Source of the DNA: Thiorhodovibrio litoralis
GTDB taxonomy: Bacteria > Pseudomonadota > Gammaproteobacteria > Chromatiales > Chromatiaceae
Assembly (NCBI RefSeq): GCF_033954455.1
Contig: NZ_CP121473.1
Location: 1,474,501-1,538,500, forward strand
DNA length: 64,000 bases
Direction: 5' to 3'
Part shown: piece by piece, positions 51,889 to 62,112 of the stretch
Layout of the letters: the number at the start of each line of letters is the position of its first letter
Position numbering within the stretch: the stretch's first letter is position 1
Notes under the pieces: generated by a model
What the model was told of the DNA's origin: nothing
Databases searched by the model: none
Seen by the model: the letters and a program-made list of their open reading frames with translations, nothing else
Position numbers and translations under genes: made by a program

Positions 51889-54800
51889 ATGGGCTCCAAC
51901 AAAGATAAACAACCGAAAGACAAAAACGACAAGGTGACCGGTGCAACCCCTAGCGGACCTCTAATAAAGCCGCCACCACTGGAAGGTTCGGCACTGCCAC
52001 CCGAGTTGATGCTGGCGGCGCATCTGCCTGTCGGTGTCGCGGTCTACTGGCCGCTCGATGACGGCGCTGATTTTGAGATTCTTTATCTCAATCCAGTCGG
52101 TGCGCGCATGCTTGAGCGCGCGGCGGAGGATTTGACTGGGCAGCGCTTAAGCGAGGCGTTTCCTGGTGCGCAAGCCATTGGCGTGCTGGGTGCTCTGCAG
52201 GAGGCCCATCGCAGCGGGTGCCCGCAAAACCTGGACTCCGAGCTGTACCGGGACGAGGGCGTGGAGCTGTGGGTCAATAATCGCCTCCTGCGCCTGGAAA
52301 CCGGCACGCATCGCGGCGCGCTGGTGGCGGTCTTTTCCGACGAATCTGACCTGGTTCAGCTGCGCCGCGACAGCCTGGAGCAACGTAACCGCTTCCGCTT
52401 GGTGTTCGAGAATAGCCTGATTGGCATTTTCGTTGTCGATAACGACCGGCGCATCATTGAGATCAATGACTGTGCCTGCGGCATCTTCGGCTACGACGCC
52501 CAGTCACTGCTCGGTGAGTCGGTGGAAATTCTGCATCTCTCCCCGGCCTCTTTCCAACGCTTTGGTGAGGAGGTGTTCTCCAAGATTGAGAGCACCGGGC
52601 TTGTCGACGTTCGCTACGATCTCAAGCGCGGCAGCGGCGAGGCCTTCCTGGCGGCACTCTCGGGTCGCCCGCTCAATGGTGTCGATCGCGAGGCTGGGGT
52701 CATCTGGGTGGTGGCCGATATTTCAGCCATGTCCCGTGCTGAGGAAGCTTTGCGCGCAAGCGAGGAGCGCTTCGCGTTGGCCGCATCCGGTGCCAACGAG
52801 GGCATCTGGGACTGGGATATCAAGACCAATCGCGCCTATCTGTCGCCGCGCTGGAAGGAACTGATTGGCTACCGCGACGATGAAATCCCTAACCGTTTCG
52901 AGGAGTGGTCATCGCGGGTGCATCCGGATGATCTGTCCGCGGCCAATGCGGCGATCGAGGCCCACCTGCGTGGCGAGACGGAGATGCTCGAGACCGAGTT
53001 TCGCATGCGCTGCAAGGACGGCTCCTGGCGCTGGATTCTGGGGCGTGGGCTGTGCGTGCGCGACGAGCAGGGGCGCCCGCTGCGCATGGCCGGCTCACAC
53101 AGCGATATCGACGAACGGCGGCGCGCCGAGGATCGGGCGCGGTCGCAAGAAGCGCACCTGGCCGCGGTGCTCGACACCGTTCAGACCGGCATTGTCGTGA
53201 TCGATCACGACGAGCACTTGGTGGTGGACGCCAACGAGCTGGCTGCGCAGATTCTCGGTTGCCCGCGCGAGGAGCTGATCGGGGCCCCTTGCGGTGGGCG
53301 CCTGTGTGTGAACCCGCAGGCCTGTCCTTTTGCCGCCGAAACATGGCACGCGGCCTTGCCGATCACCAACCAGGAGGCCGTGTTTGTCCGCGCTGATGGG
53401 GCGCGCGTGGATGTGCTCAAGAGCTCGGTCCCGCTGCGACTGGATGGTCGCAAGCTGCTGATTGAAAGCTTTGTCGACATCTCGTCCATCAAAGAGACCG
53501 AGCAGGCCTTGCGCCGCGCCAAGGAGGAGGCAGAGTCCGCCGCCATCGCCAAGAGCGAATTTCTGGCCAAGATGAGCCACGAGATTCGCACGCCGATGAA
53601 CTCCATCCTCGGCATGACCAAGCTCACGCTCGACACCGAGTTGGACGCCGAGCAGCGCGAGAATCTGGAAATCGTCGATGCCTCGGCGGAATCCCTGCTG
53701 GCGCTGATCGACGACATCCTCGACTTCTCCAAGCTTGAGGCGCATCGGGTGGCGATGGACCCGGTGGATTTCGATCTCAGCGCGCTGTTTGAGGAGGTCC
53801 TCGACGGCTTTGCCTTCCGCGCGGCGGAAAAGGGCCTGGAGCTGATTGAATTCATCGATCCGCAGGTCCCGCTGGGATTGTGCGGTGATTCTCAACGCTT
53901 GCGCCAAGTGCTAGTCAACCTGGTTGGCAACGCGATCAAATTCACCGCAGTCGGCGACATCGTGGTGAGCGTGGAATTGGTGCCTGACCCGAAAGCTCAG
54001 GCTGCTGGGCAGCGTGCGACAGGGTCGGACGACGATGCGAGCGACCGGTCACAACACCTGACGGGCCTTGGCGGAGCCGAAACGGGTTCCAGCATGACCG
54101 GCACGGGTGGGGATGGCGCCAGAAATGGCATGCAGCCGAAATGGCTGCGCTTTACGGTGCGTGATACCGGTGTGGGCGTGGCGAGCGACAAGCAGGCGGA
54201 CATCTTTCTCGCCTTTCAGCAGGCCGACAACAGTGTGACGCGCCAGTTCGGCGGTTCGGGCCTGGGGCTTAGCATCAGCCGGCAGTTGGTCGAGCTGATG
54301 GGAGGCCGGATCGGCCTCGAGAGCACGCCGGGGAAGGGCAGTGAGTTTTGGTTTGAGGTCCCGCTGCCGCCGGCCAGCAGCCCGGTGCCGAGCGCCAATC
54401 TCATGGTGCCTGATCTCAAGGACCTGCGCTGTCTGGTGGTGGATGACAATAGCGCCAATCGGCGTTTGCTGGTCAAAACGCTTGAGGGCTGGGGCTGCCG
54501 GCCGCGCGCGGTGGAAAGCGGGAGCCAAGCGCTCGCGGTGCTGGAAGATGCGAGTGCGACCAACGAGCCCTATCGCATGGTACTGCTTGATCTCCTGATG
54601 CCGGAGATGGACGGTGAGCAGACAGCACGCGCTATCCAGCAGGGCAGGACCTGTGGCGACCCTGACATTCTGCTGCTGGCCTCGGCGAGCGTGCGCGGCC
54701 AGGCAAGTCGCCTGCGCGCCCTCGGCGTGCGCAGCCTGCTGATCAAACCGGTCCGTCAGCGCCAATTGCTGCGCGCCATGAGCCAGGCACTCGCAGGCCC

Positions 54801-55749
54801 CAATTCGGCTGTTGATGCCGCGATGGCGTCGCGCAACCCGAAGCGGATTAGCCAGACAGCATCCTTCCCGGGCGCGCAGGTGCTGCTGGTCGAGGATCGG
54901 CTGTTCAATCGCAAGGTGGCGCTGTCCTATCTGGCGCGGTTTGGTGTCGAGGTGACCACGGCCGCGAACGGGCTGCACGCATTGGAGCTGGCGCGCCAGC
55001 GCGCATTCGACCTGATCCTGATGGATGTGCAGATGCCGTTGCTCGATGGGCGCAAGGCGACGATGGCGATTCGCGATGATCCCGACAATCCCAACCGCGA
55101 TGCGCCCATCGTGGCGATGACGGCGCATGTGCTTGATGGTGACCGCGAGAAGTGCATGAACGCCGGCATGGATGACTATCTGACCAAGCCGATCCGACTC
55201 GACCAGCTTGAGCGGGCGCTTGCGCACTGGCTGAACGACGCCGCGAACAGGCCGCCGTCAGCGCCGGCGAGAGAAGAAAGACCGGCAACGGAAACCTTCG
55301 CGTGGGAACCCTGGCGGGGTGAGTCTCAGGATGCTGAGCGCCAGCCAGATAGGGAGCCGGATTGGCAGCAGGATTCGGAGCCGGATTCGCAGCCGGAGCC
55401 GTCCTTGCCGCCGGAGCTTGAGTCTTTATTCGAAGGGGATACCGACGGGCTTGCGGATCTGCTCGGCACCTTCGTGCACGACGCCGGAGCCGATCTGGAA
55501 AATCTCATGGATGCCTGGCGCACGCGCGACCCCGAGCAGGTGCGGTCCAATCTGCACGCGCTCAAAGGCCTGGTTGGGAACATGGGTTACCAGGCCCTGG
55601 CTGATCGCCTAGCCAGGCTCGAGGATGCTTTCCGCGATGCCGACGCCATTCCGAGCGGAGCGACCGGACTGGAAAAACTCATCGAGCAATTTCAGGGCGA
55701 TCTGAGCGAACTGATCGCGCGGCTGCAAATGCGGCTGGACGGCGACTGA
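51889..55749 (+). CDS. multi-PAS hybrid histidine kinase with two receivers and HPt
   Basis: 1286 residues from ATG 51889 (frame open to TTG 51838). Several PAS domains lie in about residues 35-550 (for example RFRLVFENSLIGIFVVDNDR and ASGANEGIWDWDIKTNRAYL). Then come a HisKA domain with MSHEIRTPMNSILGM, a HATPase with NLVGNAIKF, DTGVGV and GSGLGLSI, receiver 1 (VVDDNSANRRLL, LLDLLMPEMDG, LIKPV), receiver 2 (LLVEDRLFNRKV, LMDVQMPLLDG, LTKPI) and a C-terminal HPt with HALKGLVGNMG. It is cytoplasmic with no transmembrane segment. A Gly/Ser/Thr-rich insert lies inside the ATPase domain. It probably works in a phosphorelay with the regulator encoded next to it. Confidence 0.93.
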   Translation: MGSNKDKQPKDKNDKVTGATPSGPLIKPPPLEGSALPPELMLAAHLPVGVAVYWPLDDGADFEILYLNPVGARMLERAAEDLTGQRLSEAFPGAQAIGVLGALQEAHRSGCPQNLDSELYRDEGVELWVNNRLLRLETGTHRGALVAVFSDESDLVQLRRDSLEQRNRFRLVFENSLIGIFVVDNDRRIIEINDCACGIFGYDAQSLLGESVEILHLSPASFQRFGEEVFSKIESTGLVDVRYDLKRGSGEAFLAALSGRPLNGVDREAGVIWVVADISAMSRAEEALRASEERFALAASGANEGIWDWDIKTNRAYLSPRWKELIGYRDDEIPNRFEEWSSRVHPDDLSAANAAIEAHLRGETEMLETEFRMRCKDGSWRWILGRGLCVRDEQGRPLRMAGSHSDIDERRRAEDRARSQEAHLAAVLDTVQTGIVVIDHDEHLVVDANELAAQILGCPREELIGAPCGGRLCVNPQACPFAAETWHAALPITNQEAVFVRADGARVDVLKSSVPLRLDGRKLLIESFVDISSIKETEQALRRAKEEAESAAIAKSEFLAKMSHEIRTPMNSILGMTKLTLDTELDAEQRENLEIVDASAESLLALIDDILDFSKLEAHRVAMDPVDFDLSALFEEVLDGFAFRAAEKGLELIEFIDPQVPLGLCGDSQRLRQVLVNLVGNAIKFTAVGDIVVSVELVPDPKAQAAGQRATGSDDDASDRSQHLTGLGGAETGSSMTGTGGDGARNGMQPKWLRFTVRDTGVGVASDKQADIFLAFQQADNSVTRQFGGSGLGLSISRQLVELMGGRIGLESTPGKGSEFWFEVPLPPASSPVPSANLMVPDLKDLRCLVVDDNSANRRLLVKTLEGWGCRPRAVESGSQALAVLEDASATNEPYRMVLLDLLMPEMDGEQTARAIQQGRTCGDPDILLLASASVRGQASRLRALGVRSLLIKPVRQRQLLRAMSQALAGPNSAVDAAMASRNPKRISQTASFPGAQVLLVEDRLFNRKVALSYLARFGVEVTTAANGLHALELARQRAFDLILMDVQMPLLDGRKATMAIRDDPDNPNRDAPIVAMTAHVLDGDREKCMNAGMDDYLTKPIRLDQLERALAHWLNDAANRPPSAPAREERPATETFAWEPWRGESQDAERQPDREPDWQQDSEPDSQPEPSLPPELESLFEGDTDGLADLLGTFVHDAGADLENLMDAWRTRDPEQVRSNLHALKGLVGNMGYQALADRLARLEDAFRDADAIPSGATGLEKLIEQFQGDLSELIARLQMRLDGD

Positions 55750-55756
55750 ATCGATG

Positions 55757-55776
55757 CTGGGGAGGGCTCCCCTCAG
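55757..55776. terminator. possible bidirectional terminator hairpin
   Basis: CTGGGGA and TCCCCTCAG flank a GGGC loop between the convergent kinase and regulator genes, with one bulged base. No U-run follows. Confidence 0.35.
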
Positions 55777-57041
55777 CTGATGTGCGCTCGGTTGCGTCCC
55801 TGGGTTTTGGCGAGGTAGAGCGCGGCGTCGGCGATGTCGATCATGGCCGCGAGCGAATGGGATTTGTTCAGCGTGGCGCCGAGGCTGGCAGTCACGCGCA
55901 GCACCGCGTCGCCGTTTGGCACTTCGAGCGCCTCAATGCCATGGCGGATGCGTTCCAATTCTTGATCAAGCTGCGCCGATGCGCGCTCGCCCTTGATGAG
56001 CCAGCAAAACTCCTCGCCGCCGTAGCGCACCAGCAGGTCGTCGCTGTGAATGGTCTTCTGCAGTTGTGACGCCACCCGCTGCAGCACGCGGTCGCCGACG
56101 AAATGGCCGTGGATATCGTTGATCTGCTTGAAGTGGTCGATATCGATCACAACCGTGGCAAACCCCAAGTCCTTCTCTTTCGCATGGTCGTAGGCTTTGG
56201 CGCCGACATCGAACAGGTAGCGTCTGTTGAATAGCTGGGTGAGGAAGTCACGCACGGCCGAGTCGCGCATGAAGCGAATGAACTCCAGGGTTTCGACATT
56301 CTGGGTGATGCGGCAGTAGAACTCCTCAATCAGAAACGGCTTGGCGATGAAGTCATTGGCGCCGGCCTTGAGCAACTTGGCCGAGGTGATGGGCGCGCTC
56401 TGATCAGAAATACCGATGATGCCGATTTGATTGCGGTCGAAGTGCCGGCGCGCCTGCGCGATCAGCGTCTGGCCGTCCATTTTGGGCATGTGGAAGTCGG
56501 TGAGCATCAGGCGGATGTCGTGATGCTGCTGCAGCATGGCGAGCGCCTCCTCGCCGTCAGCGGCCTCCAGCGTCTGGTACCTGTGGGTGCGCAGCAACTC
56601 GCGCAGATAGACGCGGAAGCTCCGCGAATCATCGACGATCAGGACCTTGATCTTGTTGTTGCGATGAATGCGCCTGACCAGGTTGGCGACATAGTCGATT
56701 TCGCTCGCGTTGGTCTTGACCACGTAGTCGATCACATTGGGCTTGGCGAGAATCCGTTCGCGCAGGCCATCATCCATGTAGCCGGTCAGCACGATGATTG
56801 GCAGGCCGGTTTCCACCACCAGATCGACAATCTCGCCATTGGGCGCGTCGGGCAGGTTGAGGTCGAGGATGCCAACGAAGAACTGCTGCGTTCCCTGCTC
56901 AATCAGTGCTTGCGCCTCGCTGAGGGAACCGGCGCCAGCGACGCGGACATCGGCGCGGTCCTCAATGGCTTCGGCAAGATATTGGCGCAGCGAGCGGCTG
57001 TCCTCGACCAATAAGACCTGTTCGCTCGATTCGCTGATCAT
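55773..57041 (-). CDS. REC-REC-GGDEF response regulator
   Basis: 422 residues from ATG 57041, which has AAGGA upstream; a longer frame to 57086 is open. Receiver 1 (about 6-120) has LLVEDSRS, phospho-Asp in GILDLNLPDA and Lys in YVVKTN. Receiver 2 (about 130-250) has LIVDDSRS, LTDFHMPKMDG and IAKPF. The GGDEF domain has RYGGEEF, a permitted active-site variant, but lacks the RxxD inhibitory site five residues upstream. It would make c-di-GMP when phosphorylated, plausibly by the convergent hybrid kinase. Confidence 0.92.
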   Translation of the reverse strand: MISESSEQVLLVEDSRSLRQYLAEAIEDRADVRVAGAGSLSEAQALIEQGTQQFFVGILDLNLPDAPNGEIVDLVVETGLPIIVLTGYMDDGLRERILAKPNVIDYVVKTNASEIDYVANLVRRIHRNNKIKVLIVDDSRSFRVYLRELLRTHRYQTLEAADGEEALAMLQQHHDIRLMLTDFHMPKMDGQTLIAQARRHFDRNQIGIIGISDQSAPITSAKLLKAGANDFIAKPFLIEEFYCRITQNVETLEFIRFMRDSAVRDFLTQLFNRRYLFDVGAKAYDHAKEKDLGFATVVIDIDHFKQINDIHGHFVGDRVLQRVASQLQKTIHSDDLLVRYGGEEFCWLIKGERASAQLDQELERIRHGIEALEVPNGDAVLRVTASLGATLNKSHSLAAMIDIADAALYLAKTQGRNRAHIS

Positions 57042-57405
57042 GTTGCGATCGTTCCTTATGAGAGGGGCAGTGACAAGTGACTGCAAGGTGGCAGGCGGTG
57101 CGGCAGAGCGGTGAGCAACCGGGAGCTCGCAGCGGCGATAGGGCTTGATGCGTCTGGTTCGCTCCCCGGCATTATAGCGTTAATCGGATGATGTTCTGAG
57201 CCGATGGTTGCTCTGGTGGTGTCAGTTGTCGTGCAATTTTCAGGGTTTTGCGACTCGCGTCACAGGCCGGTAGCATTGGGCGCGCGCATTCCGCGATCGC
57301 CGTCAATGCCGCTCGGGCGGGCCGTCGCTGCCAAGTCGTTGGGCGCCGGACGCCGGATTGGACTAAAATCCGGAGTTTTCCCGCCATCAAGCCCGGTCAA
57401 CACAG
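57042..57405. other. divergent intergenic region before dxs
   Basis: About 360 bp between two divergent genes, so it must hold both promoters; none was convincing by eye. No gene is supported. Confidence 0.5.
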
Positions 57406-59370
57406 ATGCCTGACGCCCACGCGCCCGATCCCATGCCCGATCCCACGCCCGATCCCACCATGAGCCGTTTTCCGCTGCTTTCGCAAATTGAGGACCCGGC
57501 CGATCTGCGCGCGCTAAGCGGTGATGAGCTCAAAGAATTGGCTGCCGAGCTGCGTGCCTTTCTGATTGAGAGCGTTTCGCGCACGGGCGGGCACCTGGCC
57601 GCCGGGCTGGGCGTGGTGGAGCTGACCATCGCGCTCCACCATGTTTTTGATACGCCCCATGATCGTGTGGTCTGGGACGTTGGCCACCAGGCCTATCCGC
57701 ACAAGATTCTGACCGGGCGGCGCGATCGCATGCACCGCATGCGCATGAAAGGCGGCCTGTCTGGCTTCCCCAAGCGCAGCGAGAGCCGCTACGACACCTT
57801 CGGCGTCGGTCACTCCAGCACTTCCATCAGCGCGGCGCTCGGCATGTCGATTGCCGCGCGGCTGAAGGGCGAGCGACGGCAGGTTATCGCCATCATCGGC
57901 GACGGCTCGCTGGGGGCTGGCATGGCGTTTGAGGCGCTCAATCACGGCGGCCCGCTCGACCCGGACCTGCTGGTGATCCTGAACGACAATGAAATGTCCA
58001 TCTCGCCGCCGGTGGGGGCCATTAGCAGCCATCTTGCGCGCTTGCTGTCGAGCCGCGTCTATACCAGCATGCGCGAGGGTAGCAAGTCCGCCCTGCGCGG
58101 TCTGCCGCATCTGCGCGAGCTGGTGGGTCGCTGGGAGGAGCACGTGAAGGGCATGGTCATGCCGAGCACCATGTTCGAGGAACTGGGCTTCAATTACATC
58201 GGGCCGATCAATGGCCACGACATGGATGACCTGGTCTCGACCCTCCACAACATGAAATCCATGCCGGGTCCACGCTTTCTCCATGTGGCCACGCAGAAAG
58301 GCCACGGTTACGAGCCGGCCCTGGGGCAACCGGTGCAGTTTCATGGCGTCACACCCTTCGACTCCAAGACCGGGCGGATGCACAAGAAGTCCGGCGGTAA
58401 GACCTACACCCAGATTTTCGGCGACTGGCTGTGCGAGGCTGCCGAGAAGGAGCCACGGCTGCTCGCGATCACTCCCGCGATGCGCGAGGGCTCGGGGATG
58501 GTGGCTTTTTCGGAGCGTTTTCCCGAACGCTATTTCGATGTCGGCATCGCCGAGCAGCATGCGGTGACCCTGGCCGCCGGCATGGCTTGCGAGGGCATGA
58601 AGCCGGTAGTGGCCATTTATTCGACCTTTTTGCAGCGGGCCTATGATCAGCTGGTGCACGATGTCTGCCTGCAAGGGTTGGATGTGACTTTCGCGGTGGA
58701 CCGAGCCGGGCTGGTCGGCGCCGACGGGGCGACTCATGCCGGCAGTTTCGACCTGAGCTTCGGTCGGCCGCTGCCGAATCTGGTCATCATGGCACCGGCG
58801 GACGAGAACGAATGTCGGCGCATGCTGCAGACGGCACTCGAGCATCCGGGCCCGGCACTGGTGCGCTACCCGCGCGGCTCCGGACCCGGTGTGGAGGTCG
58901 ACATCCAGGCTCCCGTGCTGCCGATCGGCGAGGGTGAGGTGTTGCGCCGTGGCCAGGACGTCGCCCTGCTTGGCTTCGGTAGTCGGGTGGCGCCGGCGCT
59001 GGAGGTGGGTGAGGAGGTCGATGCCACTGTGGTGAACATGCGTTTCGTCAAGCCGCTCGATGAGCGTCTGATTCTGGAGCTGGCGGATCAGCACCAACTG
59101 CTGATCACGGTGGAGGAAAATGTCGTCGCCGGCGGCGCCGGCTCGGCGGTCTCTGAGTTACTGGCTGCTCATGGGCTGGCGGTGCGCTGCCTTCATCTTG
59201 GTCTGCCGGATGTCTGCCAGGAGCAGGCCAGCCACGGCCAGCAGCTGCACGCCTGCGGTTTGGACACCGACGGCATCCGTGCCGCCGTGCTGAGCGAGAT
59301 GGCCGATCTTGGTCTTGAGCCGGGGCGGAATCGGGAATCTGATCCGCGACTGACGCAAGTTTCCGCTTAA
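57406..59370 (+). CDS. dxs: 1-deoxy-D-xylulose-5-phosphate synthase
   Basis: 654 residues from ATG 57406; ATG 57433 and ATG 57460 ([20 protein letters not shown]) are alternatives, the last matching the usual Dxs start. Thiamine-diphosphate site [18 protein letters not shown] with [17 protein letters not shown]-type helix ([17 protein letters not shown]) and the catalytic Glu in [12 protein letters not shown] are present. It condenses pyruvate and glyceraldehyde 3-phosphate, the first step of the MEP isoprenoid pathway that feeds carotenoids, phytol and quinones. Codons 9-18 are built from a repeated CCCGATCCCA unit encoding PDP repeats. Confidence 0.95.
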   Translation: MPDAHAPDPMPDPTPDPTMSRFPLLSQIEDPADLRALSGDELKELAAELRAFLIESVSRTGGHLAAGLGVVELTIALHHVFDTPHDRVVWDVGHQAYPHKILTGRRDRMHRMRMKGGLSGFPKRSESRYDTFGVGHSSTSISAALGMSIAARLKGERRQVIAIIGDGSLGAGMAFEALNHGGPLDPDLLVILNDNEMSISPPVGAISSHLARLLSSRVYTSMREGSKSALRGLPHLRELVGRWEEHVKGMVMPSTMFEELGFNYIGPINGHDMDDLVSTLHNMKSMPGPRFLHVATQKGHGYEPALGQPVQFHGVTPFDSKTGRMHKKSGGKTYTQIFGDWLCEAAEKEPRLLAITPAMREGSGMVAFSERFPERYFDVGIAEQHAVTLAAGMACEGMKPVVAIYSTFLQRAYDQLVHDVCLQGLDVTFAVDRAGLVGADGATHAGSFDLSFGRPLPNLVIMAPADENECRRMLQTALEHPGPALVRYPRGSGPGVEVDIQAPVLPIGEGEVLRRGQDVALLGFGSRVAPALEVGEEVDATVVNMRFVKPLDERLILELADQHQLLITVEENVVAGGAGSAVSELLAAHGLAVRCLHLGLPDVCQEQASHGQQLHACGLDTDGIRAAVLSEMADLGLEPGRNRESDPRLTQVSA

Positions 59371-59412
59371 CTCTGCATCGCGCCATCTGTTGTTTTTGAG
59401 AATGGGTGGCTT

Positions 59413-59520
59413 GTTTTGGACCGGGTAAGGGTCGCGGGGGACGCCGTGAATACTTCCCTGTAGGCTTGCGATCGCATCCATGCGATCGAACACCCCCGCG
59501 CCCCTTACCCGGCCCAAAAC
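59413..59520. repeat. nested hairpin repeat element, copy 2
   Basis: Outer arms 59413-59440 and 59493-59520 are inverted repeats (GTTTTGGACCGGGTAAGGGT and partner). The central stem CGATCGCAT/ATGCGATCG lies at 59469-59488. It shares its core with 47401-47510 but differs in both stems while keeping base pairing. Confidence 0.85.
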
Positions 59521-59572
59521 CATAAAGTTCGTTTGGGATTGTGACAACGGCTAACGGTCGGAGGTATTGAGA

Positions 59573-60400
59573 ATGACGCAACTTCAGATCGTGCCCATCT
59601 CGGCCTTTGCCGACAATTACATCTGGCTGCTGCGCCGTCCGTCCTCGGCGCGGGTGGCCGTGGTTGATCCAGGTGACGCGCAGCCGGTGCTCGAGTATGT
59701 GCAACGCCACCAGCTGGAACTGGCGGCGATTCTCTTGACCCATCACCATCAAGATCACATCGGCGGCTTGCCGGCGTTGCAGGCGGCCTGGCCGGAGGTT
59801 GAGGTGCTGGCACCAGAGGATCGACGCATTCCGGAAGCGACCCGGCGGCTGGGTGATGGCGATAGGCTGCGGGTCGCGGGCATTGATGTTGAGGCCGAGG
59901 TGCTGTCCGTGCCCGGGCATACCGCGACCCATATCGCCTATCTGCTCCCTGCCTGTTTGCCCTCGGCCAAGCAGTCCCCTGATGACCAAGGACAAGCGTT
60001 GTTCTGTGGCGATACGCTGTTCAGCGTTGGCTGCGGGCGGGTCTTTGACGGCACGGCGGAGCAACTGGCAGCGTCCCTGCGCCGAATCTCGGCGCTGCCA
60101 GCGGAGACCCGCTGTTATTGCGCGCATGAATATGCGCTCGAGAACATCGGTTTTGCGCAATGGGTCGAGCCTGAAAGCCCGGCCCTGGCTGAGCGCACCG
60201 CGGAGGTCGAGCGGCTGCGCGCCGACGGAGTTCCGAGCGTGCCTTCCACATTGGCCATGGAGTTGGCGACCAATCCCTTTCTGCGTGTCGATCAGCCGGC
60301 TGTGATCGCTGCGGCCGAGCGGGCGGCTGGTCGTGTTCTGGCGGGGCCGACAGAAGTATTTGCGGCTTTGCGCCGGTGGAAGGATGAAGACTACGACTGA
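59573..60400 (+). CDS. gloB: hydroxyacylglutathione hydrolase (glyoxalase II)
   Basis: 275 residues from ATG 59573 with GGAGG eight bases before it. Metallo-beta-lactamase fold with THHHQDHIGGLPAL, VPGHTATHIAYLL, LFCGDTLFSVGCGRVFDG and CAHEYALENIGFA; the family-typical C-terminal helices (ATNPFLRVD, VFAALRRWKD) are present. It hydrolyses S-D-lactoylglutathione to glutathione and D-lactate. Its last 17 bases overlap the lnt start. Confidence 0.94.
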   Translation: MTQLQIVPISAFADNYIWLLRRPSSARVAVVDPGDAQPVLEYVQRHQLELAAILLTHHHQDHIGGLPALQAAWPEVEVLAPEDRRIPEATRRLGDGDRLRVAGIDVEAEVLSVPGHTATHIAYLLPACLPSAKQSPDDQGQALFCGDTLFSVGCGRVFDGTAEQLAASLRRISALPAETRCYCAHEYALENIGFAQWVEPESPALAERTAEVERLRADGVPSVPSTLAMELATNPFLRVDQPAVIAAAERAAGRVLAGPTEVFAALRRWKDEDYD

Positions 60401-62003
60401 CGCCGCCGGGAGGCGCGATCCACTCCCCGACCAGTTCGCTCCAGGCGGGCGCATCCCGGGCTGGCTCATCCCAACTTTGCGCGTCCCTGCTTCGCTTGTC
60501 AGGCGCGGCTGCTGGCTGTTGGCGCCGGCGGCCGGAGCGGTGACGGTGTTGAGCTTTGCCCCCTTCGGCTGGTATCCGCTCGGGATGCTGGCCTTGGCGC
60601 TCTGGTATCACTGCCTGCAAGGGCGCAGTGGACGCAGCGCCTTTCTGCTCGGCTGGCTTTACGGCTTCGGGCTGCTGGGTGTCGGCGTGGCCTGGATTCG
60701 TATCAGCCTGAACGAGTTCGGCAATCTGCCAGCGGTTGTCGCTAATGCGATGATGCTGCTCTTTGTTGCCGCCATGGCCCTGTATTACGGGCTCGCGGGC
60801 TGGCTCATTGGGCGCTGGCAGTCGGGCTTGCGGCGCGCCGGGCAAGACTGGGCCGGTGCGGCGCTGCTGCTGCCGGCAGTCTGGGTGCTGAGCGAGTGGC
60901 TGCGCTCCTGGCTGCTGACTGGCTTCCCGTGGCTGTTGCTCGGCAACACCCAGGTCGACTCGCCCTTGTCTGGCTGGGCGCCAGTGCTTGGGGTGCATGG
61001 GCTTAGTCTGCTTGCGGCCCTGTCGGCCGGGCTGCTGTGGCTTGGCTTGGCGCGACGTCGCGCCCGTGTCGGCGCTGTTGTTGTCCTGGTGCTGGTTTGG
61101 GGCGGTGGCACGCTGTTGCGATTCATTCACTGGACGCAGCCGGCGGGTGAGCCGTTTTCGGTCGCGCTGGTGCAGGCGAATATCACGCCCTCACTGAAAT
61201 GGCAGCCGGAGGCACTCGAGCCGAATCTCGAGGCGCATTTGCGCCTGACGCGCGAGCAACTTGGTCGCGGGCTCATCGTCTGGCCCGAAACGGCCATCCC
61301 AAGCTTTTTGCACGAGGTGCGCCAGTCGCTGATCGACCCGCTCGCCGAGCGCGCGCGCGAGGAGGGCTCGGAGATCGTGATCGGCGTGCCCATCATGGAA
61401 AGCGACCGGAGCTACTACAACGGCCTGCTGAGCATCGGCACCGCATCGGACACCTACTACAAACGCCACCTGGTGCCCTTTGGCGAGTACCTGCCGCTGG
61501 GCGCATTGATCGAACCGGTGGTGGACTGGTTCGATGTGCCTATGTCCTCCTTCAGCCCGGGGCGCGCGGATAAGCCGCTGCTGACCGTCGGTGCGCATCA
61601 GGTGGGAGCATCCATCTGCTACGAGGATGTGTTCGCAGACGAGGTCCGCCAGTCGCTGCCGGAAGCAGACTATCTGATCAACGTCTCAAACGACGCCTGG
61701 TTCGGCGATTCGCTCGCGCCAGCACAGCACCTGGAGTTCGCGCGACTGCGTGCGCTCGAGAACGGGCGCTATCTGGTGCGCGCTACTAATACCGGCATTT
61801 CCGCCATCATCGATCAGAACGGACAAGTGCGGGGCGAGTTGCCGGCCTTCGAGCGCGGCGCCTTGGTTGGCGAGGTGCAGCCCTTCAGCGGACAAACACC
61901 CTTTTCCCGCTTTGGCAGCACGATTGCGATTGGGCTGGCAGCGGCTATGCTCGCGCTGAGCCTTTGGCTGGGGCGGGGCTCTGCCGCAGTCAATCCCGGC
62001 TGA
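60384..62003 (+). CDS. lnt: apolipoprotein N-acyltransferase
   Basis: 539 residues from ATG 60384, preceded by GGTGGAAGG inside gloB. About eight transmembrane segments in residues 30-220, then the C-N hydrolase domain with catalytic Glu (IVWPETAIPSFL), Lys (YYKRHLVPFGEYLPLG) and Cys (GASICYEDVFADEV). It adds the third acyl chain to lipoproteins in the inner membrane. The overlap suggests translational coupling to gloB. The first 25 residues are a variable tail. Confidence 0.94.
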   Translation: MKTTTDAAGRRDPLPDQFAPGGRIPGWLIPTLRVPASLVRRGCWLLAPAAGAVTVLSFAPFGWYPLGMLALALWYHCLQGRSGRSAFLLGWLYGFGLLGVGVAWIRISLNEFGNLPAVVANAMMLLFVAAMALYYGLAGWLIGRWQSGLRRAGQDWAGAALLLPAVWVLSEWLRSWLLTGFPWLLLGNTQVDSPLSGWAPVLGVHGLSLLAALSAGLLWLGLARRRARVGAVVVLVLVWGGGTLLRFIHWTQPAGEPFSVALVQANITPSLKWQPEALEPNLEAHLRLTREQLGRGLIVWPETAIPSFLHEVRQSLIDPLAERAREEGSEIVIGVPIMESDRSYYNGLLSIGTASDTYYKRHLVPFGEYLPLGALIEPVVDWFDVPMSSFSPGRADKPLLTVGAHQVGASICYEDVFADEVRQSLPEADYLINVSNDAWFGDSLAPAQHLEFARLRALENGRYLVRATNTGISAIIDQNGQVRGELPAFERGALVGEVQPFSGQTPFSRFGSTIAIGLAAAMLALSLWLGRGSAAVNPG

Positions 62004-62112
62004 AGCCGCTTTGACCCGTCAGCGTGGGTGATGACTGCCAAGCTGCGCTCGGGGCAGGTTGATTCACTCCCGGCAGATTGATTGCCGTTAGATTGATACC
62101 GGGTTGACCGAC

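Noticed and set aside
57514-59097. 527-codon antisense ORF opposite dxs
   Set aside because: A GC-rich shadow frame; dxs on the plus strand has all family motifs and the antisense product resembles nothing.
60021-61130. 369-codon minus-strand ORF over gloB and lnt
   Set aside because: Low-complexity Gln/Pro/Arg-rich shadow frame with no supported start.
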